NCBI GenBank assembly: GCA_023437285.1 | Contig: JAEZGP010000484.1 | Span: 1 to 6,756, forward strand | Reading direction: 5' to 3' | DNA length: 6,756 nucleotides | DNA from: Actinomycetes bacterium | GTDB taxonomy: Bacteria; Actinomycetota; Actinomycetes; Mycobacteriales; Micromonosporaceae | Part shown: positions 1 through 6,756 of the stretch, in pieces | How the letters are laid out: the number at the start of each line of letters is the position of its first letter | How positions within the stretch are numbered: the first letter of the stretch is position 1 | The notes under the pieces: generated by a model | What the model was told of the DNA's origin: nothing | Database searches by the model: none | Seen by the model: only the letters and a program-made list of their open reading frames with translations | Position numbers and translations under genes: made by a program

Positions 1-2429
1 GGGCTGATCCGGGCGGTCAGCCGGTCGCGCCAGCGGCCCGTGCGGGCCACGGTGACGCCGCTCGCGCGCAGCCACCGCAGCCGCCAACGCTGCAGGGTGG
101 ACCGGGGCATCAACGTCGCCGACAACCGCTCCCACCGGGTGGCCCGCGCAGCGAAGGCCTGCCGGGCGCCCCGCAGCGCCTCGTCCAGGCCGTCGGGCAC
201 CAGCGGCCGGCGGGCGTACCGGGCGAACTCCTCCGTGCGGGCCAACCTGGCGACCGCCCGCTCGCCGTCCGTGCCCTGGCCGGTGACGGCGGCGAGCCGG
301 TCCGCCGTGACGCGGGGCGTCTCGGTCGGGTCGACGGGGATGGCGAAGTCCGTCATGGTGTCCAACAGTTCGGCCCAGGCCTGGTGGGCGTCGAGCCGCG
401 CCTGTGCCAACCCCTGGGGATCGGTGGACGACAGCAGGCTGGTCGTCGCGCCCTCGCCGGTGGCGGCGGTACCGACGTCCAGCGTGATCACCTGTTGGTG
501 GCGGGGCCGGCGCCGGCGGCGCAGCAGTTCGCGGCCGATCGCCGGGGCGGCCAGGATGAGCAGGACCGCCAGCACGCCCAGCCCGGTGAGCCAGACCCAC
601 AGCGGCGGGCCCTTGTCGCCACCGCCGGCCGCGCCGAGCGCGTCCGGATCCTCCGCGCCGGGGTCGGTGGGCCCAGGGCTGGCGGTGGCCGTGTCCCGGG
701 GCCCGGTGTCCGGGTCGTCCTGGGCGCCGGGGACCACCGGGTCGACGAGGTCGGGGGCGTACTCGGGGTCGACCGAGCCCGGCACGCTGATCGACGGCGT
801 CGGGTCGAATGGCACCCAGCCGATGTTCGGGAAGAACACCTCGGCCCAGGAGTGCAGGTTGAAGTTGGTGAGCGTGTACTGGCCGTCGGCCGTCCGGTTG
901 CCGCGGGTGAAGCCGAAGGCGACTCGGGCCGGGAAGCCTGCGGCGCGCACGAGCCACGTCATGGCGGCCGCGTACTGGACGCAGAAGCCCTGCCGGCCCT
1001 CGAGGAAGTCGACCATCGCGTTGCCGCTGTTGCCCTTGGGTACGTTCAGCGAGTACACGAAGCCGTTGTCCGGGCCGAAGTAGTTGTAGAGCGCGCGAAC
1101 CTTGTCGTACTGGGTGTCCTTGCCCGCGGTGAGGCGCTTGACCAGGGCGTCGATCTCCTGGATCGGCGCGACCTTGGTGAGGGAGAGCTGCTCGTCGTTG
1201 AACGACGTGCCAGCCTCGCGCAGCGCGTCGGCCTTGTAGGCGCGCCGCGTGTAGGTGACCGTGTAGGACTTGCGGACCGTGCTGGATTGCCGGGAGGCCA
1301 CGACGTCGAACCGGGGGTCGAAGCCCCACGTGGCGTCCAGCCCGTCGATGTCGGTGGCCTCGAGGTAGATCGGGGCCAGGCGCATGTCGAAGTCGACGAT
1401 CTCGATGCGGGCTCGGCCCTGGTGCAGCGTCGTGCCGTCGATGTCGGGCAGCGTGCGGTCGGCGTTGTTCGGCAGCGCGCGGTTGGCCGCCGGCGTGCGG
1501 CTGGTGAAGCCGTCGTCGGTGGCCTGGTCGGCCACGCCGAAGCGCAGGTAGTAGGGCGCCGGGTCGCTGTTGGTCACCCGCACCATCGGGTACGACCGGT
1601 CGCGTTGCAGTGATCCGGTGAGCATCGCGGACAGGTCCACGGCGCCGCTCGTGCCCGGTCCGGTGCCGGTGCCCTCGCCGCCGGGACCGTTGGGCCGCAG
1701 GTGGTCGATGAGCCCGGTGCTGAGGCCGGGCGTGACGACGGGCAGCAGGACGGCGATGACGATGCCGACGATGCCCAGCCGCCGGCCGGCGGCGGCGAGC
1801 GGCGACGGTTCCCACACGTCGATGTCGCGACCCTCGCCGCTGAACCGGCGGCCGAACCGGCGCACCCGGTCGACGCTGTCGGTGATGAGCAGCCACAGGA
1901 ACCCGGCCGCGCCGAACGCGAACTGGATGACCGACACGCTGGTGGTGAGCACCGCGACCGGTACGGAGTAGATGGCCAGCAGGGCGAGGCCGGCAAGGGC
2001 CGGGCGGCGCAGCCCGACGGCGCACAGGTCGACGATGATCGCGACGCCGCCGATGCCGAGGGTGACGATCAGCAGCAGCCCGTCCAGGTCGGGTACGGGC
2101 ACGGCCTCCTGCTGGATGGCCACCCCGGCCTCGCCGAGCAGCTCACCGAAGTGCCGGAACGTCTCCGCGGTCGGGATGACGCCGACGAACTCCGCGCCGG
2201 TGGGGAAGTAGAGCGTGAGGACGACCGTGAGCGTGGCCATCATGAGCAGGACCTGGCCCCACAGGGGCACGCGCAGGGTACGGGCGAGCATGGCGGTGCC
2301 GACGACGGCGATGACGGCGCCGATTGCGTAGAAGAACCAGCTCCAGGACGCGAAGACGCTGAGCAGGCTCAGCGATCCGAGCATGGTGACCACGCCGCCG
2401 ATGACGGCCACATGGTGTCGGGTGTTCAT
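1..2429 (-). CDS. TgpA-type membrane transglutaminase-like protein (C-terminus cut by window edge)
   Basis: Third gene of the minus-strand operon; 809 residues are visible and the frame is still open at base 1. About seven membrane segments lie at residues 7-27, 30-49, 57-75, 117-139, 144-162, 167-184 and 218-236, matching the TgpA N-terminal (DUF3488) region. An extracytoplasmic part leads into a transglutaminase core at about 440-545. The Cys-His-Asp triad reads as Cys483 (QGFCVQYA), His526 (NLHSWAEVFF) and Asp542 (WVPFDPTPS). An acidic Pro/Asp/Gly-rich linker (about 546-606) precedes a last membrane segment (about 610-632), an Arg-rich stop-transfer stretch (RRRRRPR) and a DUF4129-like cytoplasmic part from about 677. 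The ATG overlaps the DUF58 stop codon (TGATG) and follows GGGGAGG by four bases. In this family the core is thought to act outside the membrane as a transglutaminase or protease; the substrate is unknown. The triad appears intact, so an active enzyme is inferred. The visible tail (760-809) is strongly basic. Confidence 0.93.
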   Translation of the reverse strand, partial: MNTRHHVAVIGGVVTMLGSLSLLSVFASWSWFFYAIGAVIAVVGTAMLARTLRVPLWGQVLLMMATLTVVLTLYFPTGAEFVGVIPTAETFRHFGELLGEAGVAIQQEAVPVPDLDGLLLIVTLGIGGVAIIVDLCAVGLRRPALAGLALLAIYSVPVAVLTTSVSVIQFAFGAAGFLWLLITDSVDRVRRFGRRFSGEGRDIDVWEPSPLAAAGRRLGIVGIVIAVLLPVVTPGLSTGLIDHLRPNGPGGEGTGTGPGTSGAVDLSAMLTGSLQRDRSYPMVRVTNSDPAPYYLRFGVADQATDDGFTSRTPAANRALPNNADRTLPDIDGTTLHQGRARIEIVDFDMRLAPIYLEATDIDGLDATWGFDPRFDVVASRQSSTVRKSYTVTYTRRAYKADALREAGTSFNDEQLSLTKVAPIQEIDALVKRLTAGKDTQYDKVRALYNYFGPDNGFVYSLNVPKGNSGNAMVDFLEGRQGFCVQYAAAMTWLVRAAGFPARVAFGFTRGNRTADGQYTLTNFNLHSWAEVFFPNIGWVPFDPTPSISVPGSVDPEYAPDLVDPVVPGAQDDPDTGPRDTATASPGPTDPGAEDPDALGAAGGGDKGPPLWVWLTGLGVLAVLLILAAPAIGRELLRRRRRPRHQQVITLDVGTAATGEGATTSLLSSTDPQGLAQARLDAHQAWAELLDTMTDFAIPVDPTETPRVTADRLAAVTGQGTDGERAVARLARTEEFARYARRPLVPDGLDEALRGARQAFAARATRWERLSATLMPRSTLQRWRLRWLRASGVTVARTGRWRDRLTARIS

Positions 2430-3736
2430 CACGCCTCCCCGCTGGCTGCCGTGGTGACCCGGGACACGGTCTCGGCCATGGTGGCCCGCAGCGCGAAGCC
2501 CTGGGTACCCCGCCCGGCCTGCGGCCACAGCGCGGCCAGCGACGCGCCGTGGCTGACGCCGATGAGCCGCCAGCCGCTGCGCAACAGCGTGACGGCGGCC
2601 GCCTCGTGCGCCGGGTCGGACTCGAAGTCGGGCGGCGGACGCCAGCTCGTCGCGTCGATGAGCAGGCCCAGGCAGGTGGTGCCCGACGAGCGCAGCCCGC
2701 CCAGCAGTTCGGCCTCGGTCACGGACAGTTGGCCGAGGACCGCGATGATCATGCCGCCGTCCGAGCGGCGGCGGACCCGGTCGATGAGGGTGCCGACGTC
2801 ATGCGCCGCCGACGTGGCCGCCTCGGCGAGGCCGTCGAGGATGAGTCCCTCACCGGCCCGCTCGGCGGCATCGACGTCGAGCCCGCCGCCGGTCACGAGC
2901 CGCACCTTGTACCCGTTGCGGCGCAGGTGCAGGGCGATGCTGGCCGCCGCCGAGACCGCCCATTCGAAGCTCGCGGTCGGCCCCTCGCCGCGGTGGCCCT
3001 GTTTGCGGGTGTCGAGCACGACCGTGGCGCGACTGTCCCAGGGCTGCTCCTCGCGGCGCACCATGAGCTCGCCGACGCGCGCGGTGGAGCGCCAGTGCAC
3101 CCGGCGCAGGTCGTCGCCGTGGCGGTACTCCCGGGTGGCCACGTCGTCCTCGCCGTGCACGGCGACCGACCGGGCCCGGCTGTCGCCCGTACCGGCGAAC
3201 TCGCCGACGAGGCGCACCGCGGGCAGGTCGACGGTCTGCGGCACCACGGTCAGCTTGGCCACCGTGGAGAACGCCCGGGTCAGCTCGCACAGGCCGAACG
3301 GGTCGGTGACCCGCACGGCCAGCGGGCCGACGTCGAAGCGACCGCGCATCTCGGCGCGGACGGTGTAGGCGACCGTGGACGAGCCCTGCCCGGCGAGGCG
3401 CTCCAGGACCAGCCGGGGCCGGCTGCCCAGGGCGTACGGGAGGCGGTCCTCCAGCATCAGCGTGCCGGTCGGCAGGCGGGACAGGTTGGTCAGCCGCAGC
3501 ATGATCCGCGACGGCGAGCCGACCGGTACCCGGACCGGCTCGATCCAGCGGGTGCACGACAGCCGGAACCGGGTCTGGCCCACGTACAGGGCGGCCAGCA
3601 GCGGCAGCGCGCCGAGCAGCACGGCGACCCGCAGCAGGTCCTTCTCGCCGAGGATGACCGCGGACAGGCCGGCCGCCACCGCCGCCGCCAGGAACGACCG
3701 GCCGCGGGTGGTCAGACCGCGTAGGGCGGTGCGCAC
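2429..3736 (-). CDS. DUF58 domain membrane protein, partner of MoxR ATPase
   Basis: A 435-residue protein, a normal length for the family. Two adjacent N-terminal membrane segments (about 15-30 and 34-52) have a short acidic/basic turn between them. A beta-rich region follows, with an RGRFDVGPLAVRVTDPFGL stretch, which is characteristic of DUF58 proteins. The DUF58 signature is EYRHGDDLRRVHW at 203-215, followed by RSTARVGELMVRREE. A vWA-like fold then starts at VVLDTRKQ (Asp242). The usual DxSxS metal-site triplet is absent here: Asp242 is followed by T-R-K-Q. The GTG start at 3736 follows GGAGG (3748-3744) by seven bases, one base past the moxR stop. The frame is open upstream to 4108, but that part is antisense-like, low-complexity and overlaps moxR, so it is not used. 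In related clusters DUF58 proteins are encoded with MoxR ATPases and probably form its membrane partner; the biochemical role is not established. Confidence 0.94.
   Translation of the reverse strand: MRTALRGLTTRGRSFLAAAVAAGLSAVILGEKDLLRVAVLLGALPLLAALYVGQTRFRLSCTRWIEPVRVPVGSPSRIMLRLTNLSRLPTGTLMLEDRLPYALGSRPRLVLERLAGQGSSTVAYTVRAEMRGRFDVGPLAVRVTDPFGLCELTRAFSTVAKLTVVPQTVDLPAVRLVGEFAGTGDSRARSVAVHGEDDVATREYRHGDDLRRVHWRSTARVGELMVRREEQPWDSRATVVLDTRKQGHRGEGPTASFEWAVSAAASIALHLRRNGYKVRLVTGGGLDVDAAERAGEGLILDGLAEAATSAAHDVGTLIDRVRRRSDGGMIIAVLGQLSVTEAELLGGLRSSGTTCLGLLIDATSWRPPPDFESDPAHEAAAVTLLRSGWRLIGVSHGASLAALWPQAGRGTQGFALRATMAETVSRVTTAASGEA
2434..2440 (-). promoter_or_regulatory. Ribosome binding site of the transglutaminase gene, inside the end of the DUF58 gene
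   Basis: GGGGAGG on the minus strand, four bases before ATG 2429, lies in the final Gly-Glu codons of the DUF58 gene. The stop and start share one base (TGATG), a standard arrangement for coupled translation of proteins made in fixed ratio. Confidence 0.75.
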
Positions 3737-3737
3737 G

Positions 3738-4793
<1,056 letters not shown>

Positions 4794-4800
4794 CGGCGTC

Positions 4801-4808
4801 TCCTCCTC
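4801..4808 (-). promoter_or_regulatory. Ribosome binding site that fixes the moxR start
   Basis: On the minus strand this reads GAGGAGGA, seven bases before GTG 4793. It is the strongest ribosome site in the window. If the upstream ATG at 4838 were used it would fall inside the coding sequence as codons for the Asp-Glu-Glu-Glu stretch. This argues for the GTG start. Confidence 0.8.
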
Positions 4809-4812
4809 GTCG

Positions 4813-4829
4813 AACCACGCCACGTGGTT
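4813..4829. repeat. Palindromic element, copy 1 (perfect): AACCACG-N3-CGTGGTT
   Basis: Perfect 7-base inverted repeat AACCACG / CGTGGTT around a CCA centre, ending four bases upstream of the moxR ribosome site. As DNA it fits a site for a dimeric regulator. As RNA in the moxR 5' leader it would fold into a 7-bp hairpin with a 3-base loop right before the ribosome site. The 18 bases 4813-4830 match the second copy at 16 positions. The regulator is unknown. Confidence 0.55.
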
Positions 4830-4917
4830 ACGACGCACGGGCGCGTAGATCGGTTCGCGGGAAGTGCCGTCGAACGGACGTGCGCCTCCCGCGAAGACCC
4901 CCGCATCCTTACAGGTT

Positions 4918-4934
4918 AACCACGCCTCGTGGGT
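4918..4934. repeat. Palindromic element, copy 2: AACCACG-N3-CGTGGGT
   Basis: Second copy of the element found at 4813-4829, with starts exactly 105 bases apart. The arms match at 6 of 7 positions around a CCT centre. The symmetry extends outward with one bulge: CAGGT at 4912-4916 faces ACCTG at 4935-4939, giving about 11 pairs overall across 4912-4939. It lies immediately upstream of a weak minus-strand -10 candidate (TAAGGAT, 4911-4905), where an operator could act on moxR transcription. Confidence 0.5.
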
Positions 4935-5035
4935 ACCTGCCGATCACGATTGTCTGGTAGCTGCCCGACTAATAACCATATCGACGGCGAAAGCTCTTCA
5001 CGCCCACGCGGTGGAGCGCCTACCGCGACGCGAGG

Positions 5036-5041
5036 TACACT
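5036..5041 (+). promoter_or_regulatory. Candidate -10 box of leuS, placing the transcript start at the leader ATG
   Basis: TACACT fits the actinobacterial TAnnnT -10 pattern. Six bases (GCGGGC) separate it from A5048, so the expected first transcribed base is the A of the leader-peptide ATG. The -35 region is weak: TGGAGC at 5012-5017, 18 bases upstream, matches TTGACA at three positions. A weaker alternative farther upstream is TTGTCT (4950-4955) with TAACCA (4973-4978). Confidence 0.5.
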
Positions 5042-5047
5042 GCGGGC

Positions 5048-5086
5048 ATGGCCGGGACATTCCTGCTTCTTATCGAGCCGTGCTGA
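5048..5086 (+). CDS. leuS leader peptide with Leu-Leu-Leu run (attenuator control peptide)
   Basis: A 12-codon ORF translating as MAGTFLLLIEPC, stop TGA 5084-5086. Residues 6-8 are three leucines in a row (CTG CTT CTT, 5063-5071), and CTT is scarce in the real genes of this window. It lies 25 bases ahead of an intrinsic terminator and 99 bases ahead of leuS. By the logic of amino-acid attenuators, a ribosome short of leucyl-tRNA would stall here and let transcription continue into the gene that makes leucyl-tRNA. There is no good ribosome site: GAGG (5032-5035) is 12 bases away, and the -10 box position suggests leaderless translation from the 5' end. Classical attenuation of leuS has been predicted computationally in some Streptomyces, which supports the call. 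Coding of such a short ORF cannot be proved from sequence alone. Confidence 0.72.
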   Translation: MAGTFLLLIEPC

Positions 5087-5108
5087 CCAGGCACCACGTC
5101 GGCACGGC
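5077..5108 (+). ncRNA. Leader RNA hairpin overlapping the end of the leader peptide
   Basis: GCCGTGCT (5077-5084) pairs with GGCACGGC (5101-5108): seven Watson-Crick pairs plus one U-G, with a 16-base loop. The 5' arm contains the last leader codons and the first base of the stop, so a ribosome stalled on the Leu codons would cover it and free the 3' arm. A competing smaller hairpin pairs GTGC (5080-5083) with GCAC (5091-5094). This arrangement suits a regulatory hairpin. It does not itself overlap the terminator stem, and I found no convincing antiterminator partner by eye. Confidence 0.45.
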
Positions 5109-5110
5109 CA

Positions 5111-5135
5111 CCCCTCCTGCGCGAGGGGCTTTTTT
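5111..5135 (+). terminator. Intrinsic terminator in the leuS leader (attenuator)
   Basis: The stem is CCCCTC (5111-5116) with GAGGGG (5123-5128), six pairs of which five are G-C. The loop is CTGCGC, followed by C and six T residues (5130-5135). A T6 tract directly after a GC stem is striking in this GC-rich sequence. It lies in the plus direction between the leader peptide and leuS. Since no upstream plus-strand gene needs a terminator here, its natural role is premature termination of leuS transcription. Confidence 0.78.
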
Positions 5136-5173
5136 ATGCCCAGTTCCGGCCCATGATGGATCCAGACGAGGAT

Positions 5174-5179
5174 AGGAAG
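5174..5179 (+). promoter_or_regulatory. leuS ribosome binding site
   Basis: AGGAAG, six bases before ATG 5186. It supports this start: the next codons ([19 protein letters not shown]) lead straight into the conserved LeuS N-terminus, and there is no better upstream start after the terminator. Confidence 0.7.
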
Positions 5180-5185
5180 CAGACC

Positions 5186-6756
5186 ATGACGCAGGACGCC
5201 GAGATTCCCGCCCACCGCTACACGGCGGCACTGGCGAACGAGATCGAGTCGCGCTGGCAGCGACGGTGGGCCGCCGACGGTACGTTCCACGCCCCCAACC
5301 CGAGCGGTGACCTGGCCGACCCGGACCACCCCCGGGCGGGGGCGCCGCCGCTGTTCGTGCTGGACATGTTCCCGTACCCGTCCGGCGCCGGCCTGCATGT
5401 CGGCCACCCGCTGGGCTACATCGGCACGGACTGCTTCGCCCGCTACCAGCGGATGGCCGGCCACAACGTGCTGCACGCGATGGGCTTCGACGCGTTCGGC
5501 CTGCCCGCCGAGCAGCACGCGGTGCAGACCGGCCAGCACCCCCGGGTGACCACCGAGGCCAACATCGAGCGGTACCGCGACCAGCTGCGCATGATCGGCC
5601 TGGGCCACGACGAGCGCCGCTCGGTCGCGACGATCGACCTGCCCTACTACCGCTGGACCCAGTGGATCTTCCTGCAGATCTTCAATTCCTGGTACGACCC
5701 GGCGGCCGGCCGGGCCCGGCCGATCGCGGAGCTGGAGAGCGAGTTCGCCGAGGGTCGCCGCCCGACGCCCGACGGCCGGGCCTGGGCGCACCTGTCCGAT
5801 GTGGAGCGCCGGCGGATCATCAACGACTACCGCCTGGCGTACGTGTCGGAGGCGCCGGTGAACTGGTGCCCCGGCCTGGGCACGGTGCTGGCCAACGAGG
5901 AGGTCACCGCCGACGGCCGCTCCGAGCGCGGCAACTTCCCGGTCTTCAAGCGCAACCTGAAGCAGTGGATGATGCGCATCACCGCGTACAGCGACCGGCT
6001 GCTGGCCGACCTGGACCTGCTGGACTGGCCCGAGCCGATCAAGCTGCAGCAGCGCAACTGGATCGGCCGGTCCACCGGCGCGCACATCGACTTCCCGACC
6101 GGCGCCGGCCCCATCCGCGTCTTCACCACCCGGCCCGACACCGTCTTCGGCGCCACGTACATGGTGCTGGCCCCCGAGCACGAGCTGGTCGACCAGCTGA
6201 TCCCCAACGTCTGGCCGGCGGGCACCAAGGAGGCCTGGACGGGCGGGCACGCCACCCCCGGCGAGGCCGTCGCGGCGTACCGCCGCGCCGCCGCCGCCAA
6301 GTCCGACGTGGAGCGGCAGGCCGACGCGAAGGAGAAGACCGGCGTCTTCGTCGGCGCGTACGCCACCAACCCGGTCAACGGCGCCCAGATCCCGGTGTTC
6401 ATCGCCGACTACGTGCTGGCCGGCTACGGCACCGGCGCGATCATGGCGGTGCCCGGCCAGGACGAGCGCGACTGGGCCTTCGCCGAGGTCTTCGACCTGC
6501 CGATCATCCGCACGGTGCAGCCGACCCCCGGGTTCGAGGGCAAGGCGTTCACCGGCGACGGACCCGCGATCAACAGCTCGGCCGACGGGATCAGTCTGGA
6601 CGGCCTGGGCGTGGCCGAGGCCAAGGCGCGCATCATCGCCTGGCTGGAGGACAACGAGCACGGCACCGGGGCGGTGACCTACCGGCTGCGCGACTGGCTG
6701 TTCAGCCGCCAGCGCTACTGGGGCGAGCCGTTCCCCATCGTCTACGACGACTCCGG
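5186..6756 (+). CDS. leuS: Leucyl-tRNA synthetase, N-terminal 523 residues (C-terminus beyond window)
   Basis: Class I aminoacyl-tRNA synthetase that charges tRNA-Leu with leucine using ATP in the cytoplasm. Catalytic-domain motifs: [19 protein letters not shown], with the HIGH-type motif HVGH at 71-74, then [15 protein letters not shown]. The CP1 editing domain, which removes mischarged amino acids, carries the threonine-rich TTRPDT at 314-319 and [17 protein letters not shown] at 413-429, with the conserved editing-site aspartates. The connective signature [11 protein letters not shown] (507-517) follows close to the window edge. The 173-205 stretch (around [21 protein letters not shown]) looks like an actinobacterial-type insertion. 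The KMSKS loop and anticodon-binding domain, expected in a protein of about 950 residues, are not visible. Expression is probably controlled by the leader-peptide attenuator immediately upstream. Codon use matches its neighbours, with no sign of transfer. Confidence 0.97.
   Translation, partial: MTQDAEIPAHRYTAALANEIESRWQRRWAADGTFHAPNPSGDLADPDHPRAGAPPLFVLDMFPYPSGAGLHVGHPLGYIGTDCFARYQRMAGHNVLHAMGFDAFGLPAEQHAVQTGQHPRVTTEANIERYRDQLRMIGLGHDERRSVATIDLPYYRWTQWIFLQIFNSWYDPAAGRARPIAELESEFAEGRRPTPDGRAWAHLSDVERRRIINDYRLAYVSEAPVNWCPGLGTVLANEEVTADGRSERGNFPVFKRNLKQWMMRITAYSDRLLADLDLLDWPEPIKLQQRNWIGRSTGAHIDFPTGAGPIRVFTTRPDTVFGATYMVLAPEHELVDQLIPNVWPAGTKEAWTGGHATPGEAVAAYRRAAAAKSDVERQADAKEKTGVFVGAYATNPVNGAQIPVFIADYVLAGYGTGAIMAVPGQDERDWAFAEVFDLPIIRTVQPTPGFEGKAFTGDGPAINSSADGISLDGLGVAEAKARIIAWLEDNEHGTGAVTYRLRDWLFSRQRYWGEPFPIVYDDS

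Larger units (their letters stand above)
4809..5047. other. Divergent intergenic region between the moxR operon and leuS
   Basis: Together with the leuS leader that follows, this makes 392 bases without a long gene. It holds two copies of a 17-base palindrome on the moxR side, an AT-richer patch at about 4964-4985 (around CTAATAACCATAT), and the leuS-side -10 box near its right end. Minus-strand promoter candidates for the moxR operon are TATGGT (4980-4975) and TAAGGAT (4911-4905). Neither has a convincing -35 partner, so no promoter is called for that operon. The open frames crossing the region have arginine- and serine-rich, protein-unlike translations. Confidence 0.6.

Noticed and set aside
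1701..3368. Long plus-strand open frames opposite the DUF58 and transglutaminase genes, and others opposite moxR
   Set aside because: The high-GC strand bias of real minus-strand genes leaves antisense frames open. The translations are Arg/Ala/Gly/Asp-rich and low-complexity, with no recognisable domain.
4836..4838. ATG start that would lengthen the MoxR protein by 15 residues
   Set aside because: It has no ribosome site, and the extra residues would encode the strong GAGGAGGA site itself. GTG 4793 with seven-base spacing is far better placed.
4975..4980. TATGGT on the minus strand as the moxR operon -10 box
   Set aside because: It fits TAnnnT, but no acceptable -35 hexamer lies 16-18 bases upstream, and TAAGGAT (4911-4905) competes. 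It is too weak to call as a feature.
5066..5128. Pairing of the leader CTTCTT (5066-5071) with the terminator arm GAGGGG (5123-5128) as an antiterminator
   Set aside because: It depends on three G-U pairs, and a ribosome stalled on these Leu codons would block it, giving the wrong direction of control.
5126..5141. GGGC (5126-5129) / GCCC (5138-5141) hairpin spanning the T tract
   Set aside because: It has only four pairs with the T tract as loop and is much weaker than the terminator stem it would replace.
5048..5185. T-box riboswitch in the leuS leader
   Set aside because: T-boxes control many synthetase genes, but the conserved T-box core (a TGGNACCGCG-like stretch) is absent and the leader is too short for the specifier stem. 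A leader peptide with Leu codons fits better.
4916..6661. 581-codon minus-strand open frame opposite leuS
   Set aside because: It lies antisense to an unambiguous leuS, its translation is Val/Gly/Arg-rich without motifs, and it crosses the attenuator. It is a shadow frame.

Overview
The window is GC-rich throughout. Codon third positions are almost all G or C, two of the five starts are GTG, and no TTA codon was noticed in the real genes. Gene content and codon use point to a high-GC actinobacterium, perhaps of the Micromonosporaceae; the family is an inference from style, not a database match. There are two divergent transcription units around a 392-base intergenic region.

Left unit (minus strand, read from about 4793 down to 1): moxR-type AAA+ ATPase (4793-3738), a DUF58 membrane protein (3736-2429), and a TgpA-type membrane transglutaminase that runs off the left edge (2429-1). 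The junctions are a 1-base gap and a TGATG stop/start overlap. Each gene has a purine-rich ribosome binding site in the right place, so this is almost certainly one translationally coupled operon. MoxR/DUF58/transglutaminase clusters are widely conserved. The ATPase is thought to act as a chaperone for membrane or envelope complexes built from its vWA-like and transglutaminase-like partners, but the physiological substrate is generally unknown.

Right unit (plus strand): leuS, leucyl-tRNA synthetase, starts at 5186 and runs off the right edge after 523 codons. It contains the HIGH-type motif and the CP1 editing domain; the KMSKS loop and anticodon-binding domain lie outside. Upstream is the most informative regulatory feature: a 12-codon leader ORF (5048-5086, MAGTFLLLIEPC) with three consecutive Leu codons, followed by a GC-rich hairpin with a T6 tract (5111-5135). 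This is the layout of a classical leucine transcription attenuator. A TACACT -10 box lies six bases before the leader ATG, so the transcript may begin at the ATG itself (leaderless).

The part of the intergenic region nearer moxR carries two copies of one 17-base palindromic element (AACCACG-N3-CGTGGTT; 4813-4829 and 4918-4934), with starts exactly 105 bases apart. They look like paired operator sites or repeated 5'-UTR hairpins for the moxR operon. I know of no regulator that matches them.

No mobile element, CRISPR array, tRNA or rRNA was seen. The operon itself is a known type. The features worth follow-up are the attenuator and the paired palindromes.
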